6,377 nucleotides of DNA from an uncultured bacterium (GTDB taxonomy: Bacteria > Pseudomonadota > Alphaproteobacteria > CAISDR01). The notes under the pieces are model-generated. The model was not told the origin of the DNA, ran no database searches, and was given only the letters and a program-made list of their open reading frames with translations. The first letter of the stretch is position 1. The number at the start of each line of letters is the position of its first letter. The stretch is taken from assembly GCA_903884125.1 (NCBI GenBank), contig CAISDR010000080.1, positions 1 to 6,377 on the forward strand, written 5' to 3'. Position numbers and translations under genes: made by a program. Shown piece by piece: positions 1-6,377 of this stretch.

Positions 1-36
1 CCACGCGGCACCTGACCCTAGACCGGTGCCGCGCGG
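1..36 (-). terminator. Inverted repeat after trxA, probable terminator stem
   Basis: Bases 1-12 and 25-36 are complementary over 12 positions around a 12-base loop. Nine consecutive inner pairs are perfect Watson-Crick (CGCGGCACC against GGTGCCGCG), and the one outer exception becomes a G-U pair in minus-strand RNA. The stem begins about ten bases past the trxA stop codon, where an intrinsic terminator would sit. In the transcribed direction the stem ends exactly at the window edge, so the U-tract that would settle the question cannot be seen. Read on the plus strand the stem is followed by AATTGG, with no T-run, so it would not terminate well in that direction. It could instead be a 3' stabilising hairpin. 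Confidence 0.55.
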
Positions 37-46
37 AATTGGAACA

Positions 47-364
47 TCAGATGGATTGGTTGATCCATTCCAGAATCTTGCTCTTGGGTAATGCACCCAC
101 TTTGGTCGCCGCAACTTTGCCGTCCTTGAACAGCATCAGGGTCGGAATCCCGCGAACACCGTATTTTGTCGGCACATTGGGATTTTCGTCGATGTTCAAT
201 TTGGCAATCGTGACCTTGCCACCCAGTTCAACAGCAATTTCTTCCAGCGCCGGGGCGATCTGGCGACAGGGGCCGCACCATTCGGCCCAGAAATCCACCA
301 CGACCGGGCCGGGGGCGTTCAGGACATCGGCGGGAAAGCTCTGGTCGGTCACTTTGGCGGACAT
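47..364 (-). CDS. trxA: Thioredoxin 1 (TrxA)
   Basis: This is a complete 105-residue thioredoxin, the usual length for bacterial TrxA. It is a cytoplasmic disulfide reductase that is recharged by NADPH-dependent thioredoxin reductase and donates electrons to ribonucleotide reductase, methionine sulfoxide reductase, peroxiredoxins and other partners. The single thioredoxin fold shows the classical active site WCGPC, with the redox pair Cys30 and Cys33. Also visible are the buried Asp24 in VDFWAEW, Lys55, the cis-proline Pro74 in GIPTLMLF, and the conserved Gly90. There is no signal peptide or extra domain, so it is cytoplasmic and neither a DsbA-like nor a membrane-tethered protein. The ATG start is supported by AAGGTG four bases upstream and by the family N-terminus (VTDQSF). 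The gene lies 175 bases after addA on the same strand, and a strong hairpin follows its stop. The WCGPC motif and family length make the call secure; its use here as the main housekeeping thioredoxin is inferred. Confidence 0.97.
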   Translation of the reverse strand: MSAKVTDQSFPADVLNAPGPVVVDFWAEWCGPCRQIAPALEEIAVELGGKVTIAKLNIDENPNVPTKYGVRGIPTLMLFKDGKVAATKVGALPKSKILEWINQSI

Positions 365-368
365 AAAT

Positions 369-374
369 CACCTT
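369..374 (-). promoter_or_regulatory. Ribosome binding site of trxA
   Basis: Minus-strand AAGGTG lies four bases before the trxA ATG, and its AGG core is six bases away. It supports the chosen start. I see no confident -35/-10 pair in the gap between addA and trxA: the T-rich stretch at about 394-416 contains loosely hexamer-like pieces, but with poor spacing. A separate trxA promoter is therefore possible but not shown. Confidence 0.65.
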
Positions 375-499
375 GATTGCGGTAGGCGTTGATAAATCAT
401 GTTGGGCAGACAAAAACCGAATTGAACCAACCGTGCGCCAGAGCACCCGTTCAGTCCCGAATCGATAACAGCCATATCGGGACCAGAAACATAGGAACG

Positions 500-526
500 C
501 CCCCCCCGTGGCGTCAAGGTGGGGGG
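500..526 (-). other. C-tract/G-tract inverted repeat just after addA
   Basis: In the transcript, six Cs (526 to 521) can pair with six of a run of eight Gs (507 to 500) across a loop of about 13 bases. The structure starts about 13 bases after the addA stop codon. It would be a very stable, short, all-GC stem. The sequence after it (CGTTCCTATG) has no U-tract, so it is not a textbook intrinsic terminator. It could slow polymerase, protect the 3' end of the addBA message, or separate trxA expression from addBA. An overlapping alternative pairing (GGGG at 534-537 with CCCC nearby) would exclude it. Function is inferred; only the complementarity is seen. Confidence 0.4.
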
Positions 527-539
527 ATCGTGGCCCCGA

Positions 540-3500
540 TCAGGTCTGATTGACCATTTCAGCAATTTCGGCTTCGGCGCGATCCAGCAGATTGTCTGGC
601 AGGGGCATCAGTCTGGGCCCGTCGGTCCATAACAGGGCCGTTCGCACATCGCGGCCCGGATAAATCTCGCGCAGGGCTGCGCGATAGGCTGCCATCTGGC
701 GCAGATAAAGTCCGGCAACTTTTTCGATTGTCTGGGGTGGTGGCCGGTTGGTCTTGAAATCAACAATCAGCACCCTTGAATCGCTGAGGCATAATCTGTC
801 CACCTGTCCTGCCAGATTGAACGCAGATCCCAGACCGGACACCGATCCGGCGATGGCGACTTCGGCGCGCGAACCGGGTCCAAAGACATCGGCGAAGTCT
901 TGATGATTCAGGACCGCCAGCGTCTCCTGTGCGATCGCCCGGCGCGCGGATATGTCCATATCCTTTGCCGCATGATCCAGATACCGCTCAGCAGCATCCG
1001 CCCACAAGGCAGGATCAAGATCGGGCAGCGTCTGTAACAGGCGGTGTATCAGACGGCCACGACGATAATTCGCCCGACCCTCGCTGGAAAAGGGTGTACG
1101 TATCGCCTGCCCGCGTCCGTCAATGCGCGATGGTGTGATCACCCGACTACTGCGCATTTCCAGAACCGGTGCGCATGCGATCCATTCGGGCAGAATGACC
1201 TCTGGCGCTGTGGCTTGCGTGATGCTTTGGGTCGGCCCCAATGCCACACCGAAATCAACTGTCCAGTTTTTATTGCCTGCGTCATCGACGATTTCAATCC
1301 CCATATCCCGGATCACAGGCGCTGTCAGGCTATACCAGCATTCCGGTGGCAACGGCCGCGTCCCGCCCGCGCTACGGCCCTCATGGCCTGCAATGTAAAG
1401 CCAGTTGCGCGCACGTGTCATGGCCACATAAAGCAGGCGGTTTTGCTCCTTATCCTCGTCCAGCTTGGCCAGAACGCGCGCCGCCGTCAGCCGTTTGGGT
1501 TCGTGATCAACCTTTGGTGCAAAACCGATGGCTTCGGGGGCGTCAGACGCATCCGGTGTGCCCAGTTCGATCAGGCGTTTGCGTTTGTTATCACGCGGGA
1601 CAGTGCAGGTGTCGGGCAGGAATACAATATTGGCCTCAAGTCCCTTGGCACCATGCACGGTCATCACCCGTACCTGATTGCCGGACTGGTCCATGTCGCG
1701 CTTTATTTCCACTTCGGCAGAAGAAAGCCAATGGATGAACCCTTCCAGGGTTGGCACTTCCATGCGTTCGAAATTCAACGCCTGCGCCAGAAGTTCGTTA
1801 ATGGGATCATTTGCTTCAGGACCCAGGCGGGCCAGCAATCGATTACGGCCCCCATTGGTCAGAATGCGCGCAAAAAAATCAAATGGGGTGAGGGTCTGGG
1901 CCAGATCGCGCCAATAGCGGATCAGCCCATGGGCAGTGATGTCGCGCGGCCGGTCTGACTGACACAGGCGCGCCCACAGACTCTGTTCGCCGCGATCAAA
2001 CGCCAGTTCAAACAGATCGTCATCATCAAATCCGATCAGGGGTGATTTCAGCAGGCAGGCCAGATTCAGATCATCCTGCGGTAAAAGACACGCACGCGCT
2101 GCCGCGGCCAGATCCATCACCGCAATCTGCGCATCCAGCCGCATCCGGTCTGCACCTGCGACAGGAATATTGGCCTGTTTCAGGGCGCGGATCATCTCGT
2201 CGACAAACTGGTCGCGACGGCGGACCAGAATAAGAATATCGCCGGGGATAACAGGCCGGGTGACGGGTGCGCTGTGACGATCATCGACAATCATCTCACC
2301 GCCCGGTTCCAGCCACTGACTGATCTTTCGCGCGATTCGCTCGGCCAGCAGTTTTTTTGGTGACCGATCGGGTGTCTGGTCCAGCGGTGCACTCCAGGGC
2401 AATGGTTCGGGCATCGGATCGGGTTTTATGGTTTCCCATAATTCAACCCGCCCCGGAATCATCTGCCGGGCTGCCGTATGATTTACACTGGTTACTTCAT
2501 CGCCAAGCCCCTGACCTGCGGGTCCGGCAAATACGGCATCAACCACTGCCAGCACTTCACGGGTTGACCGGAACGACAAGATCAGATCAACGGTTTCAAA
2601 TGGTTTTCGGGCTGCTGACAGGTGCTGGCCAAAATAATGCCGCATGCGTTCAAAGCCGCGTGGATCGGCACCCTGGAATGAATAGATGGACTGTTTGGCA
2701 TCGCCCACCGCGAAAACTGTGCGTTCAACATTGTTAGCACCTTCGCCACCCATGAATTCCTGTGTCAATGCGCGCACGATAGCCCACTGGCCCGGACTGG
2801 TATCCTGTGCCTCGTCCACCAACACATGTTCAAGTCCGCCATCCAGCTTGAATAAAACCCACGGCGCCGCATCGGCCTGCGATAATAATGCAAGCGTGTG
2901 ATCAATCAGGTCATCGTAATCCAGTCTTGCCCGGCGCTGCTTTTCAATTTCATATTGATCCAGAATGGCAAGGCCCAGACCAAGCGCCGCCTGGCTCGAT
3001 ACCACGATACGTACGGATTTCCGCCGGTCTTCGATATCGATAAGCCGTTCCTGCTCGGCCTCGATCAGTGCCGCTGCCTCCGGGTGCGCTTTGGCGCAAT
3101 TTTTTGAGATCAGACTGGATAGGGCACAGGCATCGCCCTTGTTGGTGAAGAATAATTTTACATAACGCGCACGTGCTGAATAATCCGTGGGGTTTTTCAC
3201 AAACTCCTGGATGATGACCGCACGTTTTCTATCGCCCGGCGATCCCGATTCCAGCGCCGGAATCACGCAGGCGTAATCTGTCATCTGTTCTGCCAGTTCG
3301 CGGTCCAGATCGGCTTCATCAATTGCACCAATGGCCAATTGCTGCCGCAGGGCGTCAATTGCTGCATCCAGCCCACCATGCCTGCGCAGTAACTGCCGCA
3401 AGGTGGTCCGCTCGGCGCCGATGGTGGCCAGCAGGCTGTCTATTGCTTCCTCATTCAAAAAGGGCGATAGAGCGCCAATCGCCTTTGCAATTGTCCCGCC

Positions 3501-4010
3501 AGCCTGCACCTGTGAAAAAATTTCATCGCGTGCATGGGCCATCAGGCTTCGGGCCTCGCGGTCATCCATGACCGCAAAATGCGGTGCTACATCCGCCTCA
3601 CGCGGAAAGCGGCGCAGCAGGGCCTGGGCAAATGCATGAATGGTCTGAATCTTCAAACCACCGGGCGTTTCGATGGCACGCGCGAACAGCCTGCGTGCAT
3701 CCGCCAACATATTTTCGTCCGCGCGTGGCGCATCCATTTCGGCAAGCCGCACCCCTAATGCTTCATCCGGCAGGCTGGTCCACTCGCCCAGAATTTTGAA
3801 CAGCCGTTCGGACATTTCGGCAGCCGCTGCCTTGGTAAAGGTCAAGCACAAAATCCGGTCGGGTCTTGTGCCGGACAATAAAAGGCGGATGACTCGTTCG
3901 ACCAGAACACGGGTCTTGCCCGTGCCTGCATTGGCCGCAACCCAGGCGGATTGGCCGGGCATGCTGGCGCGGTGCTGGCGCGTACGGCCATCGTCAATCA
4001 CCGCACTCAT
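540..4010 (-). CDS. addA: AddA, helicase-nuclease subunit of AddAB
   Basis: This is a complete 1156-residue protein, normal for alphaproteobacterial AddA. It is the ATP-driven 3'-5' motor and one nuclease of the AddAB complex, which processes double-strand ends for RecA-dependent repair. The UvrD/Rep-type superfamily 1 motifs occur in order: Walker A ANAGTGKT (26-33, Lys32), Ia LCLTFTKAAAAEM (~54-66), IQTIHAFAQ (121-129), LDYDDL (363-368), II VDEAQD (398-403), III VGDAKQSIYSFQGAD (435-449), IV LSFRS (478-482), V TVHGAKGLE (784-792) and VI YVAMTRAR (861-868). The C-terminal RecB-family PD-(D/E)XK nuclease is also intact: Gly985 and His989 in RRGRLIH, Asp1071 in GQVDRL, Asp1084 and Lys1086 in VDFKTN, and Gln1105. 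Both activities therefore look functional. The ATG start overlaps the addB stop as ATGA and has AAGGA eight bases upstream. RecB was considered, but the AddB partner and the absence of recC/recD here argue for AddA. I see no frameshift. Confidence 0.98.
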   Translation of the reverse strand: MSAVIDDGRTRQHRASMPGQSAWVAANAGTGKTRVLVERVIRLLLSGTRPDRILCLTFTKAAAAEMSERLFKILGEWTSLPDEALGVRLAEMDAPRADENMLADARRLFARAIETPGGLKIQTIHAFAQALLRRFPREADVAPHFAVMDDREARSLMAHARDEIFSQVQAGGTIAKAIGALSPFLNEEAIDSLLATIGAERTTLRQLLRRHGGLDAAIDALRQQLAIGAIDEADLDRELAEQMTDYACVIPALESGSPGDRKRAVIIQEFVKNPTDYSARARYVKLFFTNKGDACALSSLISKNCAKAHPEAAALIEAEQERLIDIEDRRKSVRIVVSSQAALGLGLAILDQYEIEKQRRARLDYDDLIDHTLALLSQADAAPWVLFKLDGGLEHVLVDEAQDTSPGQWAIVRALTQEFMGGEGANNVERTVFAVGDAKQSIYSFQGADPRGFERMRHYFGQHLSAARKPFETVDLILSFRSTREVLAVVDAVFAGPAGQGLGDEVTSVNHTAARQMIPGRVELWETIKPDPMPEPLPWSAPLDQTPDRSPKKLLAERIARKISQWLEPGGEMIVDDRHSAPVTRPVIPGDILILVRRRDQFVDEMIRALKQANIPVAGADRMRLDAQIAVMDLAAAARACLLPQDDLNLACLLKSPLIGFDDDDLFELAFDRGEQSLWARLCQSDRPRDITAHGLIRYWRDLAQTLTPFDFFARILTNGGRNRLLARLGPEANDPINELLAQALNFERMEVPTLEGFIHWLSSAEVEIKRDMDQSGNQVRVMTVHGAKGLEANIVFLPDTCTVPRDNKRKRLIELGTPDASDAPEAIGFAPKVDHEPKRLTAARVLAKLDEDKEQNRLLYVAMTRARNWLYIAGHEGRSAGGTRPLPPECWYSLTAPVIRDMGIEIVDDAGNKNWTVDFGVALGPTQSITQATAPEVILPEWIACAPVLEMRSSRVITPSRIDGRGQAIRTPFSSEGRANYRRGRLIHRLLQTLPDLDPALWADAAERYLDHAAKDMDISARRAIAQETLAVLNHQDFADVFGPGSRAEVAIAGSVSGLGSAFNLAGQVDRLCLSDSRVLIVDFKTNRPPPQTIEKVAGLYLRQMAAYRAALREIYPGRDVRTALLWTDGPRLMPLPDNLLDRAEAEIAEMVNQT

Positions 4011-4023
4011 GACTCTGATCCTT
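4007..4023 (-). promoter_or_regulatory. addB-addA ATGA overlap with addA Shine-Dalgarno
   Basis: The addB stop TGA (plus-strand 4009-4007) lies inside the addA start ATG (4010-4008), giving a four-base ATGA junction. A Shine-Dalgarno sequence AAGGA at 4023-4019 sits eight bases before the addA ATG, within the last codons of addB. Ribosomes finishing addB can therefore restart directly on addA. This fixes the addA start and suggests coupled, near-equal synthesis of the two subunits. Coupling is inferred from the arrangement. Confidence 0.85.
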
Positions 4024-6377
4024 CAAGGCCCGCCGCTGACCATTCACGCACGCGGGCCAGATGATCATAATCACCATAGCGCGATATGAACTGAACTCTG
4101 GGGCGCGACAGATAGGGCACCGCCGGATCATCATATTCCGCAATCAGCTTTTTGAAATTGGCCAGATGATTTCTGGCAATCTGCTCGGCATCAAATTTGT
4201 ATGTGACCAGTTCACCAGGTGGATCACCACCGCTGAGCCGGATGACTTCAATAGCCATCGCGGGCAGGGCAGGGATACCGGGAAAACCGCCAGCCATGGC
4301 AATCGCTGCTTCCAGCGGCAATTGAGCCGCCCATCGTGCTTCGATTTCGCGCTGACTGGGCGGCGTGCCCGTTTTATAGTCAAGTATGGCCAGACCATTC
4401 ATGCGCCGATCAATACGATCTGCCTTTGCCGTCAGTGTGAATTCCCCGGCAGCCGTTGCAAATTTCAAATGACCTGTGCATTCAACGCCGACAATTTCGC
4501 CCTGTTCCAGAAATTCGGGCCATTCGATTTCTACCCAATGGGCAATGCGTTCGAGCCGCGGCCACCACACGGCACCTAACGCCGGTCTGTCGAGCAGCTC
4601 TGCCGCCTGCGACCGTGCAATTTCCAGAAAGGCTGTTGACAGGCTTTCACCCGCCGCCAGTTTCAATTTCGAGAACTGCTCGAGAATTTTATGAATGATG
4701 GTGCCGCGCAGGGCCGCATCGGAATCCTGATCGATGGGATCGATTGGCCGCAGTTTCAGCACATGGCGTGCATAGGTGGCATAGGGATCGCGGATCAGGG
4801 TTTCCACTTGCGTTACCGACAGGCGGCGCGGCCGTGCATGAACCGGTGGACGCGGGTGAGGGGCCATGATCGGACGCACCGCTGATGGCCGATCCAGCAT
4901 GGTGGCAAATTGCATGTAATCATGGGCTGCGTCCGGCCTGGGCATATTAATGCCAAGGCCTTTAATCAGTGTTTCAAGGCGCAGCCACCAGCGCGAGGGA
5001 ACCCCCGGTGAAGATCCAACCTTTGCTGCCCGTGTCAGGATCACCTGTGGTGCGGATGCCGCCATGACAAAGTCATGGGCGGATTGGCCCAGCCGGCGTT
5101 CGGGTGGGTCCAGACCGAAGTCAGCGCGCATGGGTCGTGAAAACCATGGGTCAATCGCGCTGGCCTGTGGCCATGTTTCTTCGTTAAGCCCACTCAGGAT
5201 CATCAGGTCTGCGCGTTGCAGGCGTGCTTCAATCGGACCCAATATGGAAAGACGCGGGTGGGTACCAAATTTGGGCCGGACGGCGATCTGTTCCATGAAC
5301 TGGCGGATCAGTGCTGAATAGTCGCCAAGGTCCGTGGGTTCAAGAATGGCTGGTCCGCCAAGTTCTGCCAGCAGATTGACCAAAGCCTCGCCCGCATCAT
5401 CAGACCAGATATCCGACGCCCCATTTTCAGTTGAAGTTGCGGCAAGTCTCTCGACACACTGGGCATGGGCCATGACCCATTCACCCAGTGTCAGCTTGTC
5501 CTTAGCCCGTACTTCCAGGGGGGACAGCGCATTGGCCATGGCATTGACCAGCATCTGTGCAGCACCGGGTTTTGCCGCCAGAATCAAAGGCGTAATACCC
5601 GGTTTTGGCCGCAAACCGCGCAAGGCGGAAATTTCAAAATCCGCAACCGCCATTTCGATTTCACTACGATCAAGACCCATGCGGCAGAGCGGATTTTTCA
5701 ACAGCGCCAGAATGGCCGCCGGGCCCCAGTCAAGAACCACATCAAGGGCAAGGCAAAAGAAAATACCGGTTGCAGTTTTGGTCAACGGTTGCCCGGCACT
5801 GTCATCAACCTTGATCCGCCAGCGTGCCAGTTCGGCCCCGACCCGTCTGGCCAGCGCGCGATCGGGTGTCACCAATGCAGCCCTTAGATCAGGTGTCTCC
5901 AGCGCATGGCGCATGGCCAGCGCAATGATGATGGCCTCGTCAACTTCGCTCGGCGCCGTGATGATGGTAAGGCCGTTCAGGGCATCCATCACATACCCGC
6001 CAAGTCTTTGTCTGGCGTCACGCCAAAGGTCGGTGGTATCCGCTGGCCGCAATGCCTCGGACAAAAGGATCGAGCGTGATGATGGTGCGCTGGTATCACC
6101 AAAAATGCGCACATCACCGCGTGTTGCCCCCATGCGCGCAAGGGTCTGTGCCATGCCCCATTGGGGATGACCGGGCTCAAGCGCTGCGAAGCTTTCATCA
6201 TCCAGATGCAGGTCAAGTCCCGGCAGGATCACCATGCCGTTGGTGAGCCGTGCTACCTGTGCCAACAATGCGGCACTGGCGGGGATGGAGCCGGTGGACC
6301 CCGCGATGATCATCGGACGGCCGGGCGGTCTGGTTCGCAGCTTTTCAGCCGTCGCCTTTAGCAGGCGTCCACGGCGA
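4007..6377 (-). CDS. addB: AddB, nuclease/scaffold subunit of AddAB (N-terminus outside window)
   Basis: The reading frame is open to the right edge, so this is the C-terminal ~789 residues of a protein usually near 1,000 residues in alphaproteobacteria. The ATG at 6313 is internal: the 21 codons before it continue without a stop and read like AddB (KLRTRPPGRP leading into MIIAGSTGSIP). AddB partners AddA, holding the DNA end and cutting one strand. Numbering from Met at 6313, the helicase-like part shows AGSTGSIP (4-11), LPGLD (30-34), LNEETWP (376-382), DPWFSRPM (388-395) and PERRLGQSAHDF (404-415). The RecB-type nuclease follows: RGTIIH with Gly537 and His541, Asp632 in AKADRID, Asp645 and Lys647 in LDYKTG, and Gln664, all intact. 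The tail (YLSRPR, RYGDYDHLARVREW) contains no cysteine, so the Fe-S cluster of Bacillus AddB is not expected. The protein overlaps addA by four bases. Any Walker A motif and the true start cannot be judged here. Confidence 0.97.
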   Translation of the reverse strand, partial: RRGRLLKATAEKLRTRPPGRPMIIAGSTGSIPASAALLAQVARLTNGMVILPGLDLHLDDESFAALEPGHPQWGMAQTLARMGATRGDVRIFGDTSAPSSRSILLSEALRPADTTDLWRDARQRLGGYVMDALNGLTIITAPSEVDEAIIIALAMRHALETPDLRAALVTPDRALARRVGAELARWRIKVDDSAGQPLTKTATGIFFCLALDVVLDWGPAAILALLKNPLCRMGLDRSEIEMAVADFEISALRGLRPKPGITPLILAAKPGAAQMLVNAMANALSPLEVRAKDKLTLGEWVMAHAQCVERLAATSTENGASDIWSDDAGEALVNLLAELGGPAILEPTDLGDYSALIRQFMEQIAVRPKFGTHPRLSILGPIEARLQRADLMILSGLNEETWPQASAIDPWFSRPMRADFGLDPPERRLGQSAHDFVMAASAPQVILTRAAKVGSSPGVPSRWWLRLETLIKGLGINMPRPDAAHDYMQFATMLDRPSAVRPIMAPHPRPPVHARPRRLSVTQVETLIRDPYATYARHVLKLRPIDPIDQDSDAALRGTIIHKILEQFSKLKLAAGESLSTAFLEIARSQAAELLDRPALGAVWWPRLERIAHWVEIEWPEFLEQGEIVGVECTGHLKFATAAGEFTLTAKADRIDRRMNGLAILDYKTGTPPSQREIEARWAAQLPLEAAIAMAGGFPGIPALPAMAIEVIRLSGGDPPGELVTYKFDAEQIARNHLANFKKLIAEYDDPAVPYLSRPRVQFISRYGDYDHLARVREWSAAGLEGSES

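Noticed and set aside
39..392. A 117-codon plus-strand frame opposite trxA
   Set aside because: It mirrors the full length of a clear thioredoxin gene and has no domain of its own.
394..416. A possible trxA promoter in the T-rich part of the gap
   Set aside because: TTGTCT and TATCAA-like hexamers exist on the minus strand, but their spacing is only about 13 bases and the matches are weak, so no promoter is annotated.
368..565. A 65-codon minus-strand frame covering the addA-trxA gap
   Set aside because: It would start inside the addA 3' end in another frame, crosses the hairpin, shows no good ribosome binding site and has no recognisable protein features.
1044..1958. A 304-codon plus-strand open frame opposite addA
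   Set aside because: It lies entirely antisense to the conserved helicase motif V-VI and nuclease region of addA, has no recognisable domain and reads as low-quality translation rich in H, R, C and Q. It is a shadow of the addA codon pattern.
5334..6170. A 278-codon plus-strand open frame opposite addB
   Set aside because: It is antisense to conserved AddB sequence, dominated by S, A and R, with no family motif. It is explained by the codon bias of the real gene.
540..6377. A UvrD-type helicase plus PD-(D/E)XK nuclease pair considered as an anti-phage defence system
   Set aside because: The motifs, lengths, ATGA junction and adjacent trxA all match canonical chromosomal AddAB. No mobile element, integrase or other defence gene is nearby.

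Overview
This window is a piece of an alphaproteobacterial chromosome carrying a core DNA-repair locus. All genes are on the minus strand, so transcription runs from the right edge to the left: addB (5' end cut off by the window) -> addA -> trxA. The lineage call rests on protein style: an AddB with an AGSTGSIP block, an LNEETWP block and a C-terminal nuclease without iron-sulfur cysteines, paired with a ~1,150-residue AddA and followed by trxA. I know this gene order from many alphaproteobacteria. Base composition looks moderately GC-rich by eye. I cannot name a genus.

Layout by position: 1-36 is a strong inverted repeat just past the end of trxA, probably the stem of its terminator. 47-364 is trxA, a classical 105-residue thioredoxin. 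365-539 is a 175-base gap holding the trxA ribosome binding site and a C-tract/G-tract inverted repeat just after the addA stop. 540-4010 is addA, a complete 1156-residue helicase-nuclease. 4007-6377 is the C-terminal ~789 residues of addB, open at the right edge; its first ~200 or more residues lie outside. There is no gene-free stretch longer than 300 bases.

AddA and AddB form the AddAB complex, the functional counterpart of RecBCD. It binds double-stranded DNA ends, unwinds and degrades them, and leaves a 3' single strand for RecA. AddA supplies the ATP-driven helicase motor and one nuclease. AddB supplies a second nuclease and a helicase-like scaffold. The two genes overlap by an ATGA junction, which suggests coupled translation and matched subunit amounts. 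trxA makes a general cytoplasmic disulfide reductase. Its place after addA is a conserved neighbourhood and not a known functional partnership; the longer gap and hairpin suggest it may be expressed partly on its own.

I found no mobile element, CRISPR array, tRNA or rRNA, and no convincing sign of a new system. The points worth a second look are small: the two hairpins, the coupled junction, the missing Fe-S cysteines in AddB and the misleading internal ATG in addB.
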